DNA from: Pedobacter westerhofensis
GTDB taxonomy: Bacteria > Bacteroidota > Bacteroidia > Sphingobacteriales > Sphingobacteriaceae
Assembly: GCF_900182595.1 (NCBI RefSeq)
Contig: NZ_FXTN01000001.1
Location: 62,001-126,000, forward strand
DNA: 64,000 nucleotides
Direction of reading: 5' to 3'
Below the pieces are notes generated by a model. That model saw nothing but the letters and a program-made list of their open reading frames with translations. It searched no databases and had not been told where the DNA came from. The position numbers and the translations under genes are program-made. Every line of letters starts with the position of its first letter. Positions within the stretch are counted from its first letter, which is position 1. This document shows, piece after piece, positions 51,642-59,782 of this stretch.

Positions 51642-52430
51642 TTATCTTAGTATGCCGGTTGCTGCCGCGATTCTGCAGGCTTCAATGACATTATCCACTC
51701 CGAGCTTCCGGAAAATGTTCTGCCGGTGCCGGTTTACCGTATGTATACTTAACGATAAGTGATTTGCAATCTCTTTACTTCGCATTCCCTTGCTGATGAG
51801 CTGTATGATTTCACCTTCCCTGCTGGATAGGAGATCTTCGAAAATCATCTGTTCAGAATCCAGTACTTCGCCGGTACTTGTATTGATGATAAGCCCGTCA
51901 GGGGCGTCAAAACCCGGATAATCAAAGATTCTGTTGTACAAACAAAGCACCAGCAAGACATGTCCTTCATCTGTACTGCTTAGATAAAGCAGACGATGTT
52001 TAATCAAAACATATTTACCTTCCTCATTCCTGATGCGGAGCCTGGTAATCAAATTATAATTTGTTCGCTCTGATAGTTCAATTGCTTTGATCATCTGAAA
52101 AAACCGAAATTCAAGCCGATATTTTTTTTGCAGATCATCCGGATGAATCTTTGCAAGCAGCTCATCTTCCCAGATCGAGTTAACTTCATTTTTTTCAGGT
52201 TTAAATCCCAGGCTTTCTGAAACAGCACCGCAATAAATGTAGCTTTTTCTTGCATTCATATCGCTTAGCACACTAATGGCGTTTTCTAACTTTGAGTATA
52301 TTTGCGCAATCAACTTACAGTCATCAATTTGCAGATTAGTGTTACCGAAACTGGAGAACGGCTGTGAAAACAATTTGATGTTTAACAGATCGCGGGCATT
52401 GCTGGGATGTTGATGGTCATTAATAGCCAT
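51642..52430 (-). CDS. PAS-LuxR transcriptional regulator
   Basis: Start at ATG 52430 (MAINDHQHPSN) or 39 bp further upstream. About 262 residues: PAS-like sensor (SVLSDMNARKSYIYCGAVSESLGFKPEKNEVN...KIHPDDL, then a strand ending HVLLVLCLYNRIF) and a C-terminal LuxR HTH (LLSSREGEIIQLISKGMRSKEIANHLSLSIHTVNRHRQNIFRKLGVDNVIEA). Typical stand-alone regulator sensing a small molecule or redox state. Divergent from the DUF1349 gene at 52496, 65 bp between starts, which may be its target. Confidence 0.85.
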   Translation of the reverse strand: MAINDHQHPSNARDLLNIKLFSQPFSSFGNTNLQIDDCKLIAQIYSKLENAISVLSDMNARKSYIYCGAVSESLGFKPEKNEVNSIWEDELLAKIHPDDLQKKYRLEFRFFQMIKAIELSERTNYNLITRLRIRNEEGKYVLIKHRLLYLSSTDEGHVLLVLCLYNRIFDYPGFDAPDGLIINTSTGEVLDSEQMIFEDLLSSREGEIIQLISKGMRSKEIANHLSLSIHTVNRHRQNIFRKLGVDNVIEACRIAAATGILR

Positions 52431-52495
52431 TTTTGTTAGATTTTCTATATATAAATTTGATAGATCCAAAACAATATTTGAAATTACAGAACAAG

Positions 52496-53146
52496 ATGAT
52501 GAAAAAAATTTTATTAGCCGTCACGATAATAATTAGTCTCAACAAAACTATGGCTCAAAGTTTGGAAAAAATGAATTGGTACAACGAGCCGGAAAAATGG
52601 CTGGTGAAGGACAACATGCTCACAATGCAGGTTACTCCGAAGAGTGATTACTGGAGAATATCACACTATGGTTTTACTGTTGACGATGCCCCATTTTATT
52701 ATGGCAACTACGGAGGAGAGTTTGAAGCAAAGGTAAAATTAACAGGAGACTACAAAGCACGTTTTGATCAGATGGGACTGATGGTGCGGATTGACCAAAA
52801 AAAGTACATCAAAACAGGTGTTGAATTTGTAGATGGCAAGTTCAATATCAGCACAGTAGTAACCCACGAGAAAAGTGACTGGAGCGTAACCCCGCTCGAC
52901 AAAACACCCGGGTTTATCTGGGTGAAGCTTGTGCGCAGGCGGGATGCAGTTGAGATCTTTTATTCTTTGGATGATAAAAATTATATCATGACCCGTAACG
53001 CTCCGCTGCAGGACAACACCCCGGTTATGGTTGGAATGATGGCTGCCTCTCCGGATGGGGCCGGTTTTGAAGCACGCTTTGAACATTTCTCAGTAAAACA
53101 CCTTCCCGACGAAAGAAGACTGGAATGGCTGAAGTTGCACCAATAA
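52496..53146 (+). CDS. Exported DUF1349 protein
   Basis: Start at ATG 52496 (MMKKILLAVTIIISLNKTMAQ), giving a signal peptide; the longer frame reads into the promoter. ~216 residues with the concanavalin-like DUF1349 fold (EKMNWYNEPEKW, DAPFYYGNYGGEFEAKVKLTG, DQMGLMVRIDQKKYIKTGVEF, WVKLVRRRDAVEIFYSLDDKN, GAGFEARFEHFSVKHLP). Similar proteins bind carbohydrate and lack known catalysis. Likely periplasmic or extracellular. Confidence 0.85.
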   Translation: MMKKILLAVTIIISLNKTMAQSLEKMNWYNEPEKWLVKDNMLTMQVTPKSDYWRISHYGFTVDDAPFYYGNYGGEFEAKVKLTGDYKARFDQMGLMVRIDQKKYIKTGVEFVDGKFNISTVVTHEKSDWSVTPLDKTPGFIWVKLVRRRDAVEIFYSLDDKNYIMTRNAPLQDNTPVMVGMMAASPDGAGFEARFEHFSVKHLPDERRLEWLKLHQ

Positions 53147-53540
53147 AGGCTGATACCCTTTCATAATTAATCAGCCAGCTTTAAAATATCAACGACTGCC
53201 CGGGAAATACAGAATTTTTCCTGGCCAACCTTGCGCCCGGGATTGGGTGCCGACCCGTGCTCAGGCAGCCCAGTAAATTATCTGTAAAATCCTGCTTCTT
53301 CGCCTTTTGCTACAGATTTCAAAAACCTTCCCTAATAATTTTTGTTTTGAGCTACATCTAATACTCAAGTAAGCATGATGTTGTAGTTACTCTTCTGCCA
53401 GCCCAAAACAGACAACCCGCATCCCCCGGCAGGTTAAGGAAGAATTATAATAAGGTGCTAAAATAATGCTAAAAACGCAGGGAATATTGAGCTGAGTTCC
53501 ATATCTTGTTGTTTAGCAGTAAAACCAAATATTCGATGTT
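53147..53540. other. Non-coding stretch of 394 bp
   Basis: No coding support on either strand. The middle is moderately GC-rich (CCCGGGAAATACAGAATTTTTC region) and the end AT-rich; it presumably holds the promoter of the PAS histidine kinase. No terminator-like stem with T-run was identified. Confidence 0.4.
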
Positions 53541-55019
53541 ATGAATTTGAACAAACTAATGAAATTATCAGTTGATCTCATTTGTACTGTTGATGACAGA
53601 GATCGGTTTGTAGAGGTAAGCGCGGCATCTTATACTATCCTGGGCTATCTGCCTTCTGAAATGTGCGGGAGACCTTATCAGGATTTTGTGTACCCCGAGG
53701 ATCTTGGGATGGCTAAACAAGCCGTAACTACACTGATCAGCATGCGTCCCGAGACACAAATTCAGGTACGCTATATGCACAAGAATGGCGGTGTAGTACC
53801 ATTACTGTGGTGTGTACAGTGGGATAAGGAGGATCAGCTGATGTACTGCATAGCAAGATCGGGAAACATTACAGAACAGACAGAATCAATGAGATCTTCT
53901 CTGGAGGAATCCAACCGGCGCTATCAGTACGTAACAAAAGCTACTTCAGATGCGATATGGGACTGGAACCTCGTTGAAGGAACTTTCTACTGGGGGGAAG
54001 GTTTTGAAACAATATTTGGATACAACCGCAAAGAGCTTTCTGGTAATATCTCATCCTGGACAAACCACATAGATCCCGAAGATCATGAATACATTATACG
54101 GTCTAAAATGGATATCTGCCTTGGTACACAGACCAACTGGAAGGAAGAATACCGCTACAGAAAAGCTGATGGAAGTACAGCTGATGTTGTGGACAGGGGT
54201 TTTGTAATACGGGATGAAGCAGGTATGGCAGTTAGAATGGTGGGCGCCATGCATGATATTACAGAGCGCAAAAAAAATTTATACGAGATGCAGCAGGTAA
54301 CTTCAAACTTATTTGCACAAAACCGGGAACTACATGAGTTTGGATATATTGTTTCCCATAACCTTCGCGCTCCTGTGGCGAATATCAAAGGTATTGCTGT
54401 GTTGATGAAAACGGAGCTGAGCACTTCTGAAGAGCCTGGCCCTTATCTGACCAACCTCCTTGCTTCAATCTCCAAACTTGATGAAGTGATCATCGATTTA
54501 AGCAAAATCTTGAGTTCCAAGAACAGAGTAGTTGATCTAAAACATGAACCGGTTGACCTGCGGGAAGTTATCTATAACATCGAAACTGATCTTGCTGACA
54601 ACATTGCACACAGTAAAGCCCAAATCAGCATCACAGGCGAATCTCTGATTATCAGTTCATATAAAGCATATCTCAACAGTATTTTTTTTAATCTCATTTC
54701 CAACTCGATCAGGTATAAACTTGAAACCCCGCCATTAATAGATATCCACGTGGTACAAAACGCAAAAGAGGTAACAATCACTTATAGCGACAATAGTAGT
54801 GGAATTGACCTGACAAAATATAAGGACGATATTTTTAAACCCTATAAAGCATTCCATTCAACGATCAGAGGTAAAGGCCTGGGCCTTTTTCTTGTTAAAA
54901 GCTATGTGGAAGCATTGAGCGGAAGTATAGATGTTAAAAGTGAGCCTGATCTGGGAATTGTGTATACGATATATTTGCCTAATCCGGAAGCACAGGTTGT
55001 AAGCAATCCTAACCGCTAG
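53541..55019 (+). CDS. Double-PAS sensor histidine kinase
   Basis: 492 residues, soluble. PAS-A about 4-110 (LSVDLICTVDDRDRFVEVSAASYTILGY), PAS-B about 125-245 with PAC strand (VRMVGAMHDITERKK), H-box YIVSHNLRAPVANIKGI with His273, N-box FNLISNSIRYKLE, G1 YSDNSSGIDL and G2 RGKGLGLFLVKSYVEAL. Complete catalytic kinase; no adjacent response regulator. Same subgroup as the kinase at 961. The last 11 bp overlap an interrupted ORF on the other strand. Confidence 0.92.
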   Translation: MNLNKLMKLSVDLICTVDDRDRFVEVSAASYTILGYLPSEMCGRPYQDFVYPEDLGMAKQAVTTLISMRPETQIQVRYMHKNGGVVPLLWCVQWDKEDQLMYCIARSGNITEQTESMRSSLEESNRRYQYVTKATSDAIWDWNLVEGTFYWGEGFETIFGYNRKELSGNISSWTNHIDPEDHEYIIRSKMDICLGTQTNWKEEYRYRKADGSTADVVDRGFVIRDEAGMAVRMVGAMHDITERKKNLYEMQQVTSNLFAQNRELHEFGYIVSHNLRAPVANIKGIAVLMKTELSTSEEPGPYLTNLLASISKLDEVIIDLSKILSSKNRVVDLKHEPVDLREVIYNIETDLADNIAHSKAQISITGESLIISSYKAYLNSIFFNLISNSIRYKLETPPLIDIHVVQNAKEVTITYSDNSSGIDLTKYKDDIFKPYKAFHSTIRGKGLGLFLVKSYVEALSGSIDVKSEPDLGIVYTIYLPNPEAQVVSNPNR

Positions 55020-55449
55020 CGGGTTCTCCTCTGCGGCCATCAGCTATCCTCGATTTTTGTTCAGCATACACCAAAAGCGCAATATAATCACAGCCGGGTA
55101 TTTCATTCCCGTTAGGCGTGGTAAAGGCGCTGACAAAACTCTTAAACTGCATAATGGCTGTGTGTTCTTGGAGCATTTCAAGATTTCCTCCATTGTCGCT
55201 ACATTCAGTTCACAATCTATGCTTCGAGAGCAGAATGTAATCGTTGGCGGTCAGGTACTGCTCGTAATATGGGAATTCATTATGACAGTCCACTATTTGT
55301 GCCGGATATGGTTCTTTTAGCCAGGTACCTTGAATCCCTCTAACCTGTGAATCAAATGAACTTTGATTAGAAAGTGCTCTTGGCAAGTCACACATGCTTA
55401 ATGGAGTTCCAATAGACTTAGGGATGAATGCACAGATTTTAATTTTCAT
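55009..55449 (-). pseudogene. Small unknown ORF interrupted by an in-frame TGA
   Basis: The 79 codons from ATG 55449 (MKIKICAFIPKSIGTPLSMC) end at TGA 55210-55212, but the same frame continues 66 more codons to TAG at 55009 with protein-like composition (MQFKSFVSAFTTPNGNEIPG, CDYIALLVYAEQKSRI). The segment CHNEFPYYEQY recalls HDGFPAYE-Y of DUF3238-like proteins, but this is weak. It starts 22 bp after the upstream lipoprotein gene, so they could share a transcript. Mutation, sequencing error or chance are all possible. Confidence 0.4.
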
Positions 55450-55470
55450 AACTGTTCTGAAATTGAGATC

Positions 55471-55986
55471 CTATTTGGTTGAATACAATTCTTCTTCGTG
55501 TTCTGCGATATATTTTTCCCTGTAAGCCCTATCCATAAACTTAGATTTTATATCTCTTGTCAAGAAAAATATCAGGTTGCCTTTTTGATTATGTCCGCTT
55601 GACATCAAACCAACCTGATAATACTGATTTTTTTTTGTGATCCGGACGGTATCTCCAATTGAAGAAAGGTAGATCACTTCCAATTCTGTTCGACGTTTGG
55701 TTTTATCGTTATAGCTGTAAAACTTTTCATCCATCGGGTCTAAACTTCTGGAAGGCACTTTTGTCTTTAATATACCAGATTTCGGGATAGTATACACTTC
55801 ATAATCATCCTCCATTACCTTTTCAGCACCATTTTCTTCATCCCAGGCGATGATAACGATGCCTTCATAATTTTCCGGGAACAGGAATTTCAAATTTACC
55901 TTATGCCAGTAGGTGCAACCACAAGAAATCAAGGTGAATATCAAAAGTAATTTGTATTTCCTAAAGTTTGTGGTCTTCAATTGCAT
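55471..55986 (-). CDS. Lipoprotein, DUF6843-like
   Basis: 171 residues; signal peptide with lipobox LISCGC. The mature part opens VNLKFLFPENYEGIVIIAWDEENGAEKVMEDDYEVYTIPKSGILKT, a pattern (F-L-x-P-x-x-Y-x-G-x-V-x-I ... Y-x-V-Y-x-I-P-x-x-G) that I associate with DUF6843-type proteins; family assignment from memory only. The C-terminus is basic and helical (RAYREKYIAEHEEELYSTK). Function unknown. Confidence 0.65.
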   Translation of the reverse strand: MQLKTTNFRKYKLLLIFTLISCGCTYWHKVNLKFLFPENYEGIVIIAWDEENGAEKVMEDDYEVYTIPKSGILKTKVPSRSLDPMDEKFYSYNDKTKRRTELEVIYLSSIGDTVRITKKNQYYQVGLMSSGHNQKGNLIFFLTRDIKSKFMDRAYREKYIAEHEEELYSTK

Positions 55987-56289
55987 ATAACAAGTAAATT
56001 AGTTAACGATAATTAACTACAAATATCATGCTATTTAAGCTATTTTTTATAGCAAAAAGAAATAATGCCTTTTCTTATAAAATTTTGAGAGTAACATTCT
56101 TCAAATTGTTTAACGTAGCATAAGAGTAATCAGCTTTGGCTATGGATTTCATCATAACTGTTCAGCCACCCCACTCTCCATTATAAATAACCACAAAATG
56201 GTATTACAATCGAAAGTGAAGGTGGCGACCAGTAAACACACCAATGTGAGAGCATTGATTACACAAAGATCTTTTTTCAGAATATGAGG
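55987..56289. other. Non-coding stretch of ~300 bp
   Basis: AT-rich; no supported gene. It should carry the promoter of the leftward lipoprotein gene. No terminator with T-run was found after the small membrane-protein ORF. Confidence 0.4.
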
Positions 56290-56418
56290 TTAAAAAGGAT
56301 ATCCAAAATGGTGCTGATGAACTTCTATAGAATCATCTGTCGCTACAGAATAAATTACCCAGCCAAGAACAATGATGATAATTATTACAAACGCCCTGAA
56401 GAGTTTAGAAGTTTTCAT
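56290..56418 (-). CDS. Small single-span membrane protein, 42 aa
   Basis: A 43-codon frame starting at ATG 56418: basic N-terminus MKTSKLFR, one hydrophobic helix (AFVIIIIIVLGWVIYSVA), then a short outward tail TDDSIEVHQHHFGYPF with three histidines in HQHH. It follows the Cys-rich ORF at 56458 by 39 bp in the same orientation, suggesting cotranscription. The clean basic-hydrophobic-polar layout argues for translation, but no homologue is known to me. The HxHH tail could bind metal. Confidence 0.55.
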   Translation of the reverse strand: MKTSKLFRAFVIIIIIVLGWVIYSVATDDSIEVHQHHFGYPF

Positions 56419-56457
56419 GAATGCTTAATTACATAAGTGCTGTCACTCTGTTTAAAA

Positions 56458-56673
56458 TTACAAGCTGACATGGCACAGATATGAACACGTATTACAGCCG
56501 TTGGCTGTGTCATAGGTCTGTTTAGCCGCAAATACTGCTCCTACACAGGAGTAAAATTCACCAAGGTAAGTCCTGTTCTCTGCATTAGGTAGATGTACAC
56601 AATCCTTGTGGTGAACTTCGTAATCGCGGTTAGCCTGGGGTTTCTTGTTCACATAGTATTTCTCCATTGTCAT
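56458..56673 (-). CDS. Small Cys/His-rich protein, 71 aa
   Basis: Starts at ATG 56673 or at MEKYYV two codons later. Pattern YYVNKKPQANRDYEVHHKDCVHLP...YLGEFYSCVGAVFAAKQTYDTANGCNTCSYLCH has conserved-looking His-x4-C and C-x2-C-x3-C spacing; I recall related short proteins in Bacteroidota with the same YLG-F-SC-AV-AK landmarks. Likely a small metal-binding protein. No signal peptide. Lies between the response-regulator gene and the 42-residue membrane protein. Confidence 0.75.
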   Translation of the reverse strand: MTMEKYYVNKKPQANRDYEVHHKDCVHLPNAENRTYLGEFYSCVGAVFAAKQTYDTANGCNTCSYLCHVSL

Positions 56674-56743
56674 ACATACTGCTTATTGAAAGGACAAAAG
56701 TATCATTGAGAAAATTACATTTTTACGGTTAACCGTAATAGAA

Positions 56744-57409
56744 CTAAATAATCCTGTTGTCTTTGCAATAAGCAACAAGCTGCTCATTACTGGATATATT
56801 TAAAGAGGTTTTAATAGCATTGAGCCGCTTTTCTACACTGCTCAAGCCTGAAGGTTTGAGATTTTTTTCCTGCAGATATAAAGGGATATTCTTTTGAGGC
56901 GTACCATTGCAGAGCAATGTGATGATCTCAATATCATAGGCCTTGAAATCATAGGAGTTCTCGGATTCTCTTGTGTGCATCAGGTCAGCCGACCGGTATT
57001 TCTTATTATTTGATAAAGCATCTATGGCGCGTTTGAGATCCTCTCCATCGTAACGTGCTTTACGTACATACGCATCAATGTCCAGGTCGTTAAACAGGCC
57101 ATCCACTACGCCTATATTATTTTCAAGTGAGAAAACAAGGATCTTTATGCCAGGTTGCACGGCCCTCACTGCTTTGATCAGCTCCCTGCCCCCGGCGATC
57201 TGCTGAACGTTTTTGTCTTCCTCAAAAGAAAGGTCTGTAATGAGTAAATCAAAAGGCTGTTCTTTTTGCACTGAAGCCTGAAATATGTTAAAAGCATCAT
57301 CACAATAAAATCTGAATTCTCTCTGTGGTATACCAAGATCATCTAAGGTTTTACGAACAGAAATATTAGCGTGTTCGTGGTCTTCTGCTATGAGTACTTT
57401 TGTGAACAT
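56744..57409 (-). CDS. DNA-binding response regulator
   Basis: 221 residues. REC domain residues ~1-130 with acidic pair VLIAEDHEH, phosphoacceptor Asp59 in LLITDLSF and the switch lysine in AYVRKARYD. C-terminal part 150-221 is a LuxR-like HTH (YDIEIITLLCNGTPQKNIPLYLQEKNLKPSGLSSVEKRLNAIKTSL), somewhat divergent from standard NarL. It is encoded 13 bp after the TPR histidine kinase gene, so the two form a two-component system. Confidence 0.88.
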   Translation of the reverse strand: MFTKVLIAEDHEHANISVRKTLDDLGIPQREFRFYCDDAFNIFQASVQKEQPFDLLITDLSFEEDKNVQQIAGGRELIKAVRAVQPGIKILVFSLENNIGVVDGLFNDLDIDAYVRKARYDGEDLKRAIDALSNNKKYRSADLMHTRESENSYDFKAYDIEIITLLCNGTPQKNIPLYLQEKNLKPSGLSSVEKRLNAIKTSLNISSNEQLVAYCKDNRII

Positions 57410-57422
57410 TGTGATCTATCTT

Positions 57423-59090
57423 TTAAGCAATGGGGAATGAAATAGTAATATCGAGTCCTTTTTCTAATATACTCTCAAAAGTAATCGTACCATGAATACC
57501 ATTAATACGGTTTTCCGTATTTTTCAAACCATTGTTACGGCCAGCATCAGCCATCCCGATCCCATTATCAGTGTACAGAACAGTAATGCAGTAATCATCC
57601 CGCAGAAATTTAATGACAACCATCTGAGCTTGACTGTGCCTTTTCATATTGGTCATCAGCTCCTGCATTACTATGAAAAGTTCGTCCTTTGCCGTGTCAT
57701 TGATACCGATCCACACTTCTTCGTCATTGCCCACGATGAGGACTTCTGTGGATGCCGACGAATAGGATTGTAGCATCCCGGAAAGTTGCGCCGCATAATT
57801 GCCTTCACTTGTTGGCTCCTTGTTTTCGTAAGAAATGTCCCTTGAGGTATTGTACAGTGCCTCAAGCTTATCCAATAAAAGATCTCTTTTGAGATTGGGG
57901 ATATTTTCTACTTCAGACATCAGATGGTATACTTTGTTGGCTACCCTGTCGTGAATCTTCTTTACATACTTCAGCTCTGTGTTTTTCACCTCCAGCTCCT
58001 TTTCCTGCCTCAGGAGCCTGTTTCGTTTTCTAAACCAGAGATATACAGATAATAAGCTTAAAACTAAAGCAACAACAATGAAGTACCCGATTAAAATTCT
58101 ATTTTTCTTCTCGGCATTTTCTGCCTGGGATTTCTGGAAATCAGCCTTGTGCTTTTCCGTTTCAAAGCGAATAAGGGCAAACTGGTTTTTGGCTTTCCAG
58201 CGTGCTACTTGCAAGCTATCGTCGAGTATACGATATCGCTCAAAGTAGCTTTTGGTTTCGCTCGCTGGGCTGAGTGTAACTAATTCTTGTAAGGCGCTCA
58301 ACTGGTCATCCGGACTATTGAGTATTTTTGCAACTTGCAAATGCTTCCGTGCAAACATCATAGCAGAGTCAGGGTCTTTCTTTGCGAAATATTGTGCAAG
58401 ATGCGAGTAGCTGGAATTTTGCCCGAAAAGATCATTATCTGCTATTCTGATCTTTAAAGCTTTAAGGTAATCAGGTCTGGCATCATAGGAGAAATTCTGA
58501 AGCCATTTTGTATAGGAAATATTGGTTAATACCCTTGCATACTCTCTATTATTATTGCGGGTAGTCTTTAAGATCGAGCTGTATAGCACTATAGCCTCTT
58601 TGTAAGACTTCATTGCGTTTAAGACATTTGCTTTATTGTTTTGATTAATCAAAATAGTTGAAGAATCCCTCGAGAATTCAATTGCCAGCTCATAGAATTT
58701 AATAGCTCTTTTATAATCCAGTAAATTTTGAGTAGCCCTGCCCAGGTTATTATAATTAGAACATATGTAAATGAATTGATCAGCATCCTTTTGATCAAAA
58801 TAACGGAGGGCATTGAGAGACATTTCCTGAGAGCCAAAATTGTCTCCTCTATCAGTTGCAATGATTGCCATATTCAGCAAGCATTTTGCGGTGCCGAGGT
58901 TATCATGATGCTGCAGAAAAATGTCTTTGGCTTTATTAAAATAAAAGAAGGCACTATCAGGCATACCATTATCACGATGTTGAAATGCCATTTCGTATGC
59001 GACATTATCTCCATTTTTATTCTTGACTGTCCGGTGTTTACAAGACATCAATAACAGGATGATACACAAGAACAGATTGAGAGATTTCAA
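57423..59090 (-). CDS. TPR-lipoprotein sensor histidine kinase
   Basis: 555 residues. Signal with lipobox-like LLLMSC (residue ~17), then 7-8 TPR units (e.g. AYEMAFQHRDNGMPDSAFFYFNKAKDIF, LGRATQNLLDYKRAIKFYELAIEF) forming a periplasmic sensor to about residue 310. One membrane helix (ILIGYFIVVALVLSLLSVYLWF), a coiled linker, and a NarX-type kinase: H-box KKIHDRVANKVYH and G-box DNGIGMADAGRNNGLKNTENRI. The partner response regulator is the next gene. A 43-residue secreted-peptide ORF sits 205 bp upstream, a possible ligand. Confidence 0.88.
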   Translation of the reverse strand: MKSLNLFLCIILLLMSCKHRTVKNKNGDNVAYEMAFQHRDNGMPDSAFFYFNKAKDIFLQHHDNLGTAKCLLNMAIIATDRGDNFGSQEMSLNALRYFDQKDADQFIYICSNYNNLGRATQNLLDYKRAIKFYELAIEFSRDSSTILINQNNKANVLNAMKSYKEAIVLYSSILKTTRNNNREYARVLTNISYTKWLQNFSYDARPDYLKALKIRIADNDLFGQNSSYSHLAQYFAKKDPDSAMMFARKHLQVAKILNSPDDQLSALQELVTLSPASETKSYFERYRILDDSLQVARWKAKNQFALIRFETEKHKADFQKSQAENAEKKNRILIGYFIVVALVLSLLSVYLWFRKRNRLLRQEKELEVKNTELKYVKKIHDRVANKVYHLMSEVENIPNLKRDLLLDKLEALYNTSRDISYENKEPTSEGNYAAQLSGMLQSYSSASTEVLIVGNDEEVWIGINDTAKDELFIVMQELMTNMKRHSQAQMVVIKFLRDDYCITVLYTDNGIGMADAGRNNGLKNTENRINGIHGTITFESILEKGLDITISFPIA

Positions 59091-59295
59091 AAGCTAATTT
59101 TTCACCAAATTAAAGAATAATTTGACGTCTCTGTCAATTATTTGGTGCGTACAGTAATAATAAACACTTATTAATAGAAAATAGCTAGTCGGCAAATACA
59201 ATTATATAAGCTGACTAGCTATTAAGCTCCTTTATACGATGTTATTCATCGGGATTCTTGTGATTAAAATAGTTGACCTATTGTGCTTATAGAAA

Positions 59296-59427
59296 CTATC
59301 TTGGGGGTATAACCGGTCCTGTGTCTCCTCCTGTAATAGGCGGAGCATCGTCCTGTGTAGTTACTGTACCGTTTGATGGTGAACCAAATGCCAATAAAGC
59401 AGCGATCATTAAATGAAAAAAATACAT
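59296..59427 (-). CDS. Small secreted-peptide ORF, 43 aa
   Basis: From ATG 59427: hydrophobic start (MYFFHLMIAALLAFGSPSNG) like a signal or anchor, then a short mature part rich in Asp, Gly, Thr and Pro (TVTTQDDAPPITGGDTGPVI plus PPR). Ends at TAG 59296. Too short for most gene finders. It is on the same strand as and just upstream of the TPR histidine kinase/response regulator genes. The strict layout suggests a real secreted peptide, perhaps a signal read by the TPR sensor; this is inference only. Confidence 0.55.
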   Translation of the reverse strand: MYFFHLMIAALLAFGSPSNGTVTTQDDAPPITGGDTGPVIPPR

Positions 59428-59782
59428 ATTCAAAAATTTTAGAATTGAAATACTGTGTAGTTCCCCGCGACCATTCGCGGGGGCTGCTACGATTGTAAAT
59501 CAGAAGGCCTTCTGAAATTTTTGGGAAGTAATTGAGAGTTGGGCGCGGGAGCTGATAACTGCTTCCCAAACCGGTTACGAACTACCGCGCCTTTCTCTCT
59601 TATGAAATCTGTTTTGTACATTTAAACTCTGATAGCGAATCAAAGCCTGCGCTGATTTCTAATGCAAACATATGGACAGGTAAATGATTATCTATCAATG
59701 GATTCCGAAGATTCCGATCATTCCGTTGGAATTCCGAAGATTCCTTAAGTATTCCGGAAATTCCGTTTATTAATAGCTCTCG
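59428..59782. other. Promoter spacer of 355 bp with ATTCC array
   Basis: Divergent promoter region between the peptide ORF and the membrane protein at 59783. The right end holds seven phased ATTCC elements (59702-59765). No supported gene. Confidence 0.5.
59702..59765 (+). repeat. Seven ATTCC(G) elements at 9/11-bp spacing
   Basis: ATTCCG starts at 59702, 59711, 59720, 59731, 59751 and 59760, with ATTCCT at 59740, so consecutive distances are 9, 9, 11, 9, 11 and 9 bp, an average near one helical turn. GGAATTCC (59728) and TTCCGGAA (59752) add local palindromes. It ends 17 bp before the start of the membrane-protein gene. Likely a multi-site binding array for a regulator on one face of the DNA. 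Confidence 0.7.
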
